A stretch of DNA of 64,000 bases from Juglans regia (Eukaryota > Streptophyta > Magnoliopsida > Fagales > Juglandaceae), in NCBI RefSeq assembly GCF_001411555.2, contig NC_049910.1, forward strand, positions 31,405,150 through 31,469,149, written 5' to 3'. The notes under the pieces are model-generated. The model ran no database searches. It saw only the letters and a list, made by a program, of their open reading frames with translations, and was not told the DNA's origin. Positions 42,201-52,910 of the stretch are shown here, one piece after another (position 1 is the stretch's first letter; the number at the start of each line of letters is the position of its first letter). Made by a program: the position numbers and the translations under genes.

Positions 42201-42996
42201 GCGATGGGAAGAGTGGTGCCATCACCTACCATAAGGCCATTGGATCCATGATAGATTTTAAGATCATGAAGATTACTTGGATTTTTGGTGACATGGTTAA
42301 TAGCTGCAGTATCAAGAAACCATTTTATGGTGACAAGGTTAATAGCTCTTCAGGATGTCAAGCATATGGGTCTTCCATAAAAGGAAGTTAGTAGGTGTGA
42401 TACGGAGAGAAACGAAGTTGGTAACGTTCTGATTGACAGGGTAGGGATAAGAAATAGTGGTTGTGGATGGGGTAGAGGAAAGGGAAGAAGAACGGGTGGC
42501 CATTAAAAAAAAAAAAATCTCTCTGACAATCACCATTACGTTCCATGTGAAAATCACCACTTGCCCCAAAAATTTAAGTTAATGGAAAGAGGTAGATTTT
42601 ATTATTTATTTTATATCTTAACAGTCTCTCTCACGTGTGGGCTAGACTACCCTCAATAGGTGGCCCAACACGTAAAATATTTAACTCAATAGGGTAGAGT
42701 GTAGAGTCGGGGTTTGAATTCATAATCTCTACTTTGATACTATATAGAAAAACGAGAGTTTGAGAATTCTGCTTCACAATGAGAATAGAGAAAGACCTTG
42801 TATTGCATATTTAGAGAAGATACAAGGTTGACTTTACATGTAAAAGAAATATATAAAGAAAGAGTGTATTGTACATGCGTAAAAAAGGAGATTATAGAGG
42901 ATTTCTATAGATACAATGAGTAGAGTATGGAAGTTATGTAGTAATCACATAGTTGGTGGTTCTCTTGATCTGTTGTCTTCGGATGCAAGGTTGTTA
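39273..42996 (-). mobile_element. Copia retroelement A, non-autonomous, with GGAAG target duplication
   Basis: LTRs 39273-39517 and 42743-42996, flanked by GGAAG at 39268-39272 and 42997-43001. On the minus strand the upper LTR is followed by TAGTATCAAAGTAGAG, a primer-binding site, and the lower LTR is preceded by a purine tract (complement of TCCCCCTCCAA, 39518-39528). Gag is cut to about 54 codons ('MATRSSSLSS', 'FLLWKTHMLDILKSY') and joined to protease ('WFLDTAAINHVTKN'). Then follow gag-pre-integrase, integrase remnants, reverse transcriptase and RNase H. It inserted in the fourth unit of the tandem array. Confidence 0.9.
39647..42504 (-). pseudogene. Copia A polyprotein, degenerate
   Basis: Segments in minus order: gag start at 42504; protease about 42330; 'GHRRGCLYAFDG' and 'YYWHSRLGHPH' (gag-pre-integrase, 41903-42000); integrase 'LLALFWVDCFSTTVFLINRLPS' read in part (41650-41770); the linker 'PTPRHNMLTCAQAGVRKPKP'; reverse transcriptase 'IHQLEVHNAFLHG', '[11 protein letters not shown]' and 'LLLYVNDMVV' (about 40457-40473); RNase H 'LDLYAFSDADWSSYPS'. 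The catalytic YVDD motif reads YVND, and stops and frameshifts are frequent, so no enzyme can be made. Confidence 0.75.
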
Positions 42997-43001
42997 GGAA
43001 G

Positions 43002-43267
43002 TTGGTTCATAATTGGCTTAGATGGCATAGGAAAATCATTTGGACACGGTCCCATGCCAAATGAAGTTGCTGCAAAAGCAATTCATGATATAGAAGAACA
43101 ATTCTTGAAGAGGATGAATCTATATAGGGTCCATGATGGCCTGTAATAGTTGGAAAGAACCAAATCTACAAAAATAAAGTAGAAAAAGCCAAGGAAATAA
43201 GCTAGGAAGAAGAAAATATAAAAGAGTAAGAGGAAGTCGATGATGGGAGGATATATGAACAGAGGGT
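43002..43267 (+). repeat. End of the fourth tandem unit, between two copia insertions
   Basis: Directly continues the sequence cut at 39272. It contains GATATAGAAGAACAATTCTTGAAGAGGATGAA, the counterpart (in parts) of 38770-38800, and AAATAAAGTAGAAAAAGCCAAGGAAATAAG. In one plus frame it reads 'PNEVAAKAIHDIEEQFLKRM', the least damaged version of a coding-like motif in the units. I do not recognise the protein. Confidence 0.5.
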
Positions 43268-43272
43268 CGTGG

Positions 43273-46215
43273 TGTAAATGTGAAAAGCCCGCAACATGCA
43301 TGGCTGCATATTTGCATATATATATAATTTATAGAAATCATGCACAGCTTTATTGTTAGCTGTTTGAGAAGTATACATGGAATGTACAACTAGACTATTG
43401 ATTATGTAATGTATATGTACAACGAGAATCATGCAAAAACAGAGGAGAAACAAAGGGTGATGGGAGTAATTCATGGAGATTCATGATGATTTTCTCTTCA
43501 TTTCCCCTCAAGCTCGAGGCAAGATAGGACTGATGAAGAGCTTGCTCCGATTGGGTTCGAACTTGGGATTGCAGAGCAGCTTGGTGAAGATGTCGAATAC
43601 TTGATCATGCCCAGAAACATGCTTCAAATTAATTAGACCTCGTGCAACATGTTCTTGGAAAAAATGGACATCAATTTCAATGTGCTTGGTGTGGTAATGA
43701 AAAACTGGATTCTTGGCCATACTTAAAGCACTAATATTGTCAGAATGTAACGTAGGAGAAGGAAGCTCATAACCAATGCTCTTAAGCAAGTTCATATACC
43801 ACATGAGTTCAGCCGTTGTTGACACTCAAGCTTGGCATTCCGCTTCGGCTATAGAGTGAGCAACTGTAGCTTGCTTCTTTGCACTCCAAGACAGCAAGTT
43901 AGTGCCCATATAAATAGCAAAGACAGTGGTGGAGTGTTTGTCATCTTGTGAACCCGCTCAATCGGCATCGCCTAATCGGGCCTCGTCAAAGTTAAGTATT
44001 GTAATGTTCCAACCATTTGTCGATAGTGAGTTGGATCGGACAAGAGTTGGCCTTCATTAGCTAAAATTTGAGCACCTGGTGTGAGTGGAGTAGACACGGG
44101 TTTGGCCCCTTCAAAGTTGAATCGTTACAGCAAAGTTAACAAATGCCATGATTGTGAAAGAGTTAATGAAGTGGAATCCCGTGCAACCTACACTCCAAGA
44201 AAATAATGTAATTCGCCAAGATCTTTCATATGGAAAATAGTAGATAGATGAGAGATCAATTTGACAATGGAGGAAGTTGGATTTCCCGTGAGGATTATAT
44301 CGTCCACATAAATGAGCAAAACAATAATGTTCAATCCTTGGCGGTGAAAAAATAATGAAGTATCATATAGGCACCGTTGAAACCCAATTGTTGAAGGTAG
44401 GTGCTAAACTTGTGATACCATGCTCGAGGTGCTTGCTTTAAACCATAGAGAGCCTTGTGAAGATTACAAACATAGTCGAGATGAGCTGAATCCTCAAAAC
44501 CTGGAGGTTGAGTTAAGTAAACTTTTTCTTACAAATCCTCATGTAAGAAAGCATTGCTCACATCCAATTGTTTTAAAGATCATCCCTAAGAGAGAGCCAA
44601 ATTGAGAATCAGCCGAAGGTTTAACAACGAGACGAAGTGTTTCATGTAATCGAGCCCTTGAATCTAAGTGAAGCCTCGTGCTACAAGGTGGGCCTTGTAG
44701 TGTTCGATAGAACCGTTGGCTTAAGTTTTAATTTTGAAAACCCATTTACTGGTGACAAGGTTCATGTTCGGTGAAGGAGACACAAGGGTCCAAGTCTGAT
44801 TTGAATGAAGAGCATTAATTTCGGATTGCATGGCCTACTGCCATTTTGGGTCTTGCAGAGCCTTCTTGTATGTCTTAGGCTTAGTTTGATTCATATGCTG
44901 ATTTGCACCCGTGTCTGGGTACCATGCCTCATCAACAGTGTCACCAGTCTGAACTGCAAGAAAGGCTTGGTATTGCTCAACTTCCTCATCAGAAGCGTAA
45001 CAATTATCCACTTTATGATTTGGACCACCACACCGAAAACATGTGATTTGCGAAACACGGCCTCCACGAGCAGAGCTACGACCACCATTTTCACGATTTT
45101 GACTGCTGGCCACGTCCAGCAGAAGAGCGATTGTGAGCCTTAACACCGCCACGATTTCCTTTGGAACATGATGAAGAATGATAACCATATTGCTGACCAC
45201 CACAAGCACAATATTACTGACCACCTTATGCTTTAGAAACAAAAGCACAATTTGTGTAAAGGAAAACGACAGAGGATGAGTCATGGGCTAAGGAAATGTG
45301 AAGATCAAAGTCTTGAAATTTGCTAATAACATTTTCAAGAGGTGGAAATGTATCTCTAGCATTGCTGGCAGCCATGATTGGATCAAATTCGAAACCTAGT
45401 CCTCGTAATAAGCAGATAACAAAATCTTCATCCTCCATTGGTTTCCCAACACCCCTAAGAGAAAGGGCCAAAGCCTTGTGTAGATATTCTTCATTGAAGA
45501 GAAACCTTTGGTGAGTGCCTCAACTTACAACGCATTTGCTAACCACAATCTCTTGTATGTTGACCATATAGAGTTTCGAGAGCCTTTCATGCCTCATGGG
45601 CAGTTTTACCATTTATTGCTTGTGAAAGAAGGATGTCTGAAAGTGAACTACTGATCCATCCAAGAATCAACTGATCTATATGCAGCCATTTTGTTGTTGT
45701 CGTGTTCGGACTCATAACACCATTGTTGCCAAGAATGGTGGGTGGAGGGCAAGGTGCTTCATTGGTAACATAACCAAGTAAACCGTGGCCACAAAGAACT
45801 GGAACCACCTGAGCTTTCCAAATAAGGTAGTTTGTGGAAGCTAATTTATAGGAATGTTAGGCAGGTTTTTTTTTTTTTTTTTTTGTGGAAAACAGATCAA
45901 GAGAGGAGATTTCATCTAGAGGAGGAATCGAGGAGGTAGATGACGAAGCCATTTTTGTCTGAAATCTTGTGTGGCTCTTGATACCATGTAAATGTGAAAA
46001 GCCCACAACATTCATGGCTGTATATTTGCATATATATATATATAGAGAGAGAGAGAGAGTTTACAGAAATCATGCACAGCTTTGTTGTTAGTTGTTTGAG
46101 AAGTTTACATGGAATGTACAGCTAGACTATCGAATATGTAATGTATATGTAGAATCATGCAAAAATAGAGGGTGACGGGAGTAATTTATGGAGCTTCATG
46201 GGGATTGTCTCTTTA
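43273..46215 (-). mobile_element. Copia retroelement B, integrase deleted, with CGTGG target duplication
   Basis: LTRs 43273-43500 and 45987-46215; CGTGG at 43268-43272 and 46216-46220. Minus-strand primer site TGGTATCAAGAGCC lies at about 45973-45986 and the purine tract (complement of TTTCCCCTCAAGCTCG) at 43501-43516. Gag begins near 45950 ('MASSSTSSIPPLDEI'), with a T run at 45868-45884 inserted in it. The element is 2.9 kb against about 5 kb for a complete copia element. It sits 276 bp from element A, same strand, but with different LTRs. Confidence 0.9.
43508..45950 (-). pseudogene. Copia B polyprotein, protease joined directly to reverse transcriptase
   Basis: Gag parts at 45587-45950 and 45226-45471 ('FVICLLRGLGFEFDPIMAAS'), knuckle 'CFRCGGPNHKVDNCY' (about 45002-45046) and protease 'AWYPDTGANQHMN' (about 44895-44935). 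These are followed without a break by 'KTYKKALQDPKWQ', the start of the reverse transcriptase domain. The gag-pre-integrase and integrase regions are absent. Reverse transcriptase ('QLDVSNAFLHEDL', '[17 protein letters not shown]') and RNase H ('LHSDNISALSMAKNPVFHYH', 'KHIEIDVHFFQEHV', 43508-43825) follow with several stops. Confidence 0.75.
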
Positions 46216-46334
46216 CGTGGAACTGTCAACTCTATTTTGTAGTAACGATCAAATGAGAAAAACTTTTGAAGGAACTTCTCAAGTTAGTTGTTCTTGGGAA
46301 TAGATATTTTATATCAATTCAGAAAAAATATATT

Positions 46335-46500
46335 TGAAACCGTTATTTATGCAATCGTCGCGTAATCGTTTTGAAAAAAAATAAATAAAGCATGAGATCG
46401 ACATGAAGAAAATTAATTCTTTAATAGTGGACTCTATCCATTTTTAAAGCGATTACACGACGTTTACGCATTTTACGGTTATATGTAGAATTACTCATTA
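46335..46500. mobile_element. Foldback MITE
   Basis: Arms CGTTATTTATGCAATCGTCGCGTAATCG.. and ..CGATTACACGACGTTTACGCATTTTACGG are inverted copies around a TTAATTCTTTAATAGTGGACTC centre, the same centre as in 5183-5362. Confidence 0.5.
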
Positions 46501-47512
46501 ATTCGCAATTGATTATGGAGGGAAAAGTTAAAAACTAGTATGCAAAATTTGTGGGGGTATGAAGTGTAAAATAAGGGAAATTCTATAGATTATAGTATGT
46601 ACTCTTATTTTACTCTCATCCCACTATGATGAGGTCATATTGTTCATCAACATGTAGATTTTTTCTTTTTTCTTTTTTTAAAAAAAAAAAAGGATGATCC
46701 AAGGGTGGTAAGAGTACCATATTTTATATAGTGAGATGAGAATAAAATGAGAATGTGGTTTATACTTTATAGCATTACTCTTAGAATAATATTTACTCTT
46801 ACACATATGTTCACGAGATTAATACACCTTTTTATGTTCAAAATAATGGCACGTATTCAACAGTATTTTGATACGTTGAATCACCCATGCGACAATTTTT
46901 TTTGAGTTTCATGTGTGGCGTTCTTGCTTTTAGCGATATCATCTATGCAATAGATCGAAGACAATAAACTTAAGTGATTGATGCAACTATACTGAATATT
47001 TAAAAGCAACATTAGATTATGGTATTTTTTTGAAACATTTATATTTTAGCCCTTTCAACTCTTTTGCAACTTAACTAACCAACAATCAAGATTATCATTT
47101 TACATCCAAGCTATCACTAAGTTTGCAATTTGTCTCTTTAGATCTACCCATTATATAAGATCATGTCACTATACCTATGATTTTGTCCATCTGAACGATT
47201 AAGAGTAGTGATAGGTTTACAAAAATAACAGCCCATTTACAACTTTTAATAAAATAATATGTTTTTTTAAAATTTCAACACACTAAGTAAAATAAAATTT
47301 AAAAAGAAAAAGAAAAAGAAAAAGATGTTATTTTAATCCATAGTTATATAAAAGTTGTCTAATAGCTGTTGCTTTATATTTTTAATAAAGTATATAGAAA
47401 CTCAACTCGAGCTATTGTACATTTACATGATGATATCATTTTAGAAATCAAAGTCGTAAGTAGCAAACATTAATTCAATACTGCATAGATGGCTTCTTCT
47501 GTCTTTAACTTT

Positions 47513-47890
47513 TAAAGGATTTGTTTAGATAAGTGGAATATTTTAGAATTATACGAATCGTATTGAAATTATTTGAGTTAAAATATTTTATTAGGTTTTG
47601 AGAAAATATAGAAAAAATTTTTATAAAAATATTATAAAATTATAAAGTTATTTTAATATAGTTTTGTAATATAATTTTTATTTTGAAGTTTGTAAAAGGT
47701 ATATTGATTTTTGTGTTTTGTTTTGAAATTTGAAAAGTTTGGTTGATTTTATGTTTGGATAATGATTAAGTAATAATTATATACAAAAATTGAAAAGTTT
47801 TTATATTTGAGTGATATTTGAGAATTAAATTATGAGAAGTTTTGAGAGTCTTGAGAATTTTATATCTTATCTCTATATTTGACGTCTCCA
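47513..47890 (+). mobile_element. MITE of the 'GATGAGATGAG' family
   Basis: AAAGGATTTGTTTAGATAAGTGGAATATTTTAGAAT-like start (in parts), 'GAGTTAAAATATTTTATTAGGTTTTGAGAAAA' and 'GTTTTGTTTTGAAATTTGAAAAGTT' blocks, ending in a GAGAATTTTATATCTTATC stretch. Layout and length match the complete copy at 2972-3341, with more divergence. Confidence 0.45.
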
Positions 47891-48438
47891 TAACTTGGAA
47901 TTCCAATTTAAACTATCACCTATATCATATTGAAAAATGTTTTAGCTATAAAGAAATTTTATAAAAATAAATCTACAAACAGATCACGTGATTTGATATC
48001 ATACATTAAATTGTAAAACTACTTTTATTATAAAGTAGATCTAACGTATTATATAAAATCATATCAATTTATAAATTTATTTTTATAACTTTAAACACTT
48101 CTCTATTTCAATATCGTTATCACGTGTCGGCAAGATCAACATTTTCCACTAATTTATAACTATATATGTCTTGTTCAAATATTAGTGGTTAGCCGTTCGA
48201 TGCATGCAAAAGTCATGTATAGGTTTGGCCATCTTACGAGTGCATTTTTGTATCTAACTTGATGGTTTCTTTCTGATGATGCTTAAAAAATACTCATGAG
48301 TTGATTAGATTAATTATGTGTTAAGTTTTGTTTTTATCTCCACAGAATTTCACTAAACTCTCAATTTATGGTGGAGGGTCGGACAATAAATAGATTAACA
48401 TAAACTAAGGATTATAATTAAGATGGTTTCTAAGTTTG

Positions 48439-48540
<102 letters not shown>

Positions 48541-48552
48541 CACACATATATA

Positions 48553-48740
48553 TTGTTATAGAAAAATTCTATACACCGTACTACTATCCCATTTTCATCT
48601 CTCTAAGTATGATATGACACATTTATTACTATTAAATAATCATTTATTGAATTTTTTTTATTATTTAATGGTGATGAATGTGATACATACCACTTAGTAT
48701 GATCGAAATAAGATGAGAGGGTGGTACATAGCATTACTCA
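48553..48740. mobile_element. Foldback MITE
   Basis: Arms AAATTCTATACACCGTACTACTATCCC.. with 'TATTACTATTAAATAAT' and the complementary 'ATTATTTAATGGTGATGAATG'..'GAGGGTGGTACATAGCATTAC'. Arm length about 80 bp; the centre is the short CATTTATTGAATTTTTTTTATT. The family is shared with 46571-46800. Confidence 0.55.
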
Positions 48741-49209
48741 ATGAAGGATTCTTTCACGCAATTATAATTAAGAAGGGGAATGCAAGTGGTCATCTAGTAG
48801 CTGAATTACAGGCTCTATGGCGTGCTATGCAGTTGTGTGCAGAGTTAAATTTAAAAGAAGTGGTATTTGAAGGGGATGCTCTCAATGTGATAAAGACATT
48901 GAACAATTCTGAATCAAGCTGGAAATAACAGGTCAGCTGATTGAAGATATTGAACAGGTGTTGAAGAACAGATCCAATTGGAAAGTCATACACACATATA
49001 GAGAATGTAATAGTATAGCTCATTTTCTTGCAAAAGTTTCTTTACTTGTAAATGAGGAAAGAATATGGATGGAAGAAGGTCTTGAAGGCATACAGTATTA
49101 TTATGTTCTAAAGGATAAAATTGTAACAATTGAAGAGGAATGAATAAAAGATTCGATGTTTTGATTCAAAAAATAAATAAATAAATGAAGAATTCTTTCA
49201 CGCAATTAT
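48741..49209 (+). mobile_element. 5'-truncated LINE with 25-bp target duplication
   Basis: The 25-bp stretches 48741-48765 and 49185-49209 differ at one base and flank 419 bp of LINE 3' end. It encodes part of RNase H in two frames: 'GHLVAELQALWRAMQLCAEL' and 'VVFEGDALNVIKTLNN', then, after a frameshift, 'HTYRECNSIAHFLAKVSL'. It ends with TTTTGATTCAAAAAATAAATAAATAA as an A-rich tail. It inserted just beside the foldback MITE at 48553-48740. Confidence 0.85.
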
Positions 49210-50667
49210 GAGTGCTTTTTTTAGATGAATTATGTTATTTATAAGTTAGCGCTTAAATAAATAATTTATAATGAGATATCTATTACAATTATAAAAAAAA
49301 AAAAAAAAATACCAATATTTGGTATACTAGTGAGAGTCTTCTACATTAATAATTTGTTGGATGCGTCCATAAATAGAGTTACAGATAATTTCTTTTAACT
49401 TTTAAACATATTTTTGGTATTTAATCCATGGATCTCTCATTTTTAAATAACAATTTAAAGAATCAAGCCCAAAAAGAATATTCATTTGACAAATACCTAC
49501 GTTGATATAAGAGTTTTTTTTTTTTTTTTTGGGTATAGGAAATGGAGGATAAAGCACGTATATTTTCATAATTATTTTCAATTCATCTCATCTAATCATT
49601 ATAATTTTTTTAAATTTCTACACAAAATAAAATAAACAATTTAATTTTTTCAAATCATAAAATAAAAATAATATTAAAAAAATATATTCTAACAATATTT
49701 TATTCAACTTTCAACTTTTATTTCAATTTATCTCATCTTATATGCAAAAACAAACGAGACGAGTCTATTCTTCCATTTAGATATAAGACCTTGTTCTATC
49801 TGATTAAACGACATAGTCATGTAAGAGCATTAATAGTGAATTCAATAAAATTAAAATTTAGCCAAAGTCTAGTAAAGTTTATAATAAATTACTGTAATAA
49901 ATTCAATAAATAAACAGTAATTATAGCTTAAAATTATTTGGTTGGCCAAATCTAGCCAACTCAAAAGCTGGCTAAATATTATTTTGAGAATAAATATTTC
50001 CCGCAACCTCGTCTCTTCCGCGCAAGACGACCATGCTCATCATGTAAAAGGCTTGAATCCGCTTGTTGTTGTCGGTTTTTATTTTTATTTCTTTACCAAA
50101 CTTCTCTGAGTATTTAATTCCTTATAATTGCAGACAGAGTCTGAGAGAGCTGCAATGGGCGGCATGCGTTACAGATGTGTGCCAAATGGGAGCTCTGCAA
50201 GGCATCTCGGTTTCTTTTTTTTTTTTAATGCATATAGCGACAACGTTTAAGGATATTTTGGTCCATTTAACGCCTAACGGTTGCATTGGAGGTTTTCAAA
50301 TTTTGAATCGACATCAAAGCACAATCCTTCTAAAATCTAAATATGTTGTAAAAAAATAAAAAGTTCTATTCCTATTTTCAAAGTTTATCAAGTTTTTTAG
50401 GATTTTACCTTTTAATTTACGGTCTAAAATGAGAGAATTAAAAAAAGAATTTTTGTTTTGTATGTATATATATGCGACACACATTTAAGGTTAACAACAT
50501 TTATTGAAATAAAGCTCACATAAATTATTGCTCAATACTCAATAAATATCGTCAAAGGTATATGACCTGATGACATAACACTCAAACCTTTAAAATATAG
50601 GTCTTGAGTTCGATCCCTTCCTTGAATTAAAAAAAAAAAACTCAATAAATATTGTAAGATCATTTCA

Positions 50668-50702
<35 letters not shown>

Positions 50703-52910
50703 TATATACACATACGTATTTTAGATCATAGAATTTAAACAAAAATTTTAGGGAGTTTTTATATTTTCTATGAAGTTTTGTTACTTGTAAGTATGGTGTA
50801 TCCATACATAATTTCTAACTATTAATCATTTCCATAATAATTGTTTGTAGAAGAATGTTATACATTAGTTATTATTTACTTTCACATCCTACATTCTTAG
50901 GGTGTAGAGATATTTTTTATAAAAATGTGAAGTGTGAGGTAGTAAATAGTGGCTGATAAGAAGAATTTTTTTTGCTTATAACTAGCAAAACTCTATAATA
51001 GAGTCGATCCAAATTGACTGATCCAATCAAAGCATAGAGTTTTGGACGGATGGATTGAAAATTAATGGTATAATTAAGATTTATATCATTCAACAAGAAT
51101 TTAAGTGATAATTAAAAAAAGAAAAAAGAAAACCTTACCAAACTACCAATCATCTCAAATACATTAAGAATTATGACTTGTAACGAATCGTTTCCTATAT
51201 GGAAACTTTTGTCATGAGTTGCCCTCTTAGTCGGATTAGGTATTTAAATGAGATATAAAATCACAAAATTACCCTAACTTATAATAGGTTTAAGATACTT
51301 GCCTTTCACAAAATAAACTTAAAAAAGAAAAAAGAATTGCAGGCTGAACCAATCGAGCAGCATTATCTTTTTATCAAGAATATTGTGATATATTACTCTA
51401 GCCCAGCATCCATTGGATGAGTTATCTCGATTTATCATTAGTTTGAGAGTATGTGTGAGATTTAGGTTACAATTTATTATTATTCTTGTTATTTACCCAA
51501 TATTTAAAAACTAAGTTAGTAAAATTTTAAAAATAATTTTAAATTCAGTCTTAAAATATGCAAATCTTGCATGTTTCTTTTGAAAAAAAAAAATGAAATT
51601 TATCATTAAAAGTGAGTCTTTTCATATGAGCAAAATTTACATATAAAATTTATAAGGCCCCGTTTGGATATAAAAATACTTTCAATCTATCTCGTCTCAT
51701 CATTATAATTTTTTTAAATTCTTATACAAAATATAATAAACAATTAAACTTTTTCAAATCTCAAAATAATAATAATATTAAAAATAATATTCTAACAATA
51801 TTTTATTTAATTCATTTAAAATTATCTCATCTCTCAAGCTGAAGTTTGGCTAATTCCAACATAAAGATAATTCTGAAAAAAAAAAAAAAACATCCTGATA
51901 ATTAACTTGGATAATGATAGGCTTACTATCATATTACTACTTATCTACTATCCAAGTGTATTTCAAATTTTTTTATTTTTTTATCATTTTCTTTTAATAT
52001 TTTTTTAACATATTTAATCACAAAAAATAAAAAATATATATAACTTTATTAATACTTACTTTCTTAATTATTAAGTAAAATAAAAAAATTTAAAAAATTT
52101 AAATATAAAAATAAATAATAAATAAATAGTAATAGGATAATAAGCTATGATTATTCAATTAACTTGTGTTACCTCTCTGTTTTTAGTTATTGTTTGTTTC
52201 TGTTTCTAGTGCTTGACAGTTGACATCGCAACGTTGGGGTCATTAATATGCTACAAGAAGGGGTCAAAAAGTACGGGATGGGCATATGCAATATCCAAGA
52301 AAATCATAGCTTTTACAACAACAAACAAGATGATCCACGCATATGCAGTGCTAGAAATTCTCATAATGTTGACAAAATGAACTGCCTAGGAATAATTGCA
52401 CTGCAAGTTTATCTTTAATTGAGACTATTGTATAGTCTATGATATCTAGCTTCTCACCTTTTGCAATAAATAATGGGAATGCTTGGTTGGAAACCAGGTT
52501 GGAAGGAACTCAAGGTAACTAATAACTGTAGGTGCCCGTTTGAGAGAGGGACCCATTATCTTCCTTCATTTCAAAAAAATCCTTGCGTAACTGCGTTACT
52601 AGATTTGAAATCGATCGAGAGCCGAGAGGGATGAAAAAGACAAGTGAGAGAAAGAGAGACACAGTTCTTGTTTGTAGTCAAAGGTCTCACTTGTCTTTTT
52701 TTAACCTTTTCTTGAAAGGCAGAAGAGGGGCTTTATCTCGTCACTCTTCCATACCCAGAGACAGTTCTCTTTCTTCCTCCTCTCGTTTCGTTAAAACTTT
52801 TTACCTGAAGCTTCTTGTTTTTACATCAACTTTACATATAAAATTATATTATATATAGCAGTGCTGTGGCTTGAGAGCTGCTGAACAAGTTGTGGGTGGG
52901 TTTGAGAAGG
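49210..52910. other. AT-rich intergenic DNA upstream of the ROP gene
   Basis: No gene recognised. It contains MITEs of the 'GATGAGATGAG' family at about 49565-49765 and 51657-51835, a SINE (50553-50640) and TA-rich tracts around 50670-50710. The frame at 50063-50359 and a GC-richer patch at about 50128-50205 have no motif. The 52550-52910 part, with purine- and CT-rich stretches, is presumably the promoter and leader of the ROP gene; TATATATAG occurs at about 52850. Confidence 0.45.
50553..50640 (+). mobile_element. Very short tRNA-derived SINE
   Basis: Target duplications CTCAATAAATATCGT (50538-50552) and CTCAATAAATATTGT (50641-50655) enclose 88 bp: an A-box-like TGACCTGATGACATAACAC, a B-box-like GAGTTCGATCCC and an A tail. 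Same type as 4201-4307, on the opposite strand. Confidence 0.75.
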
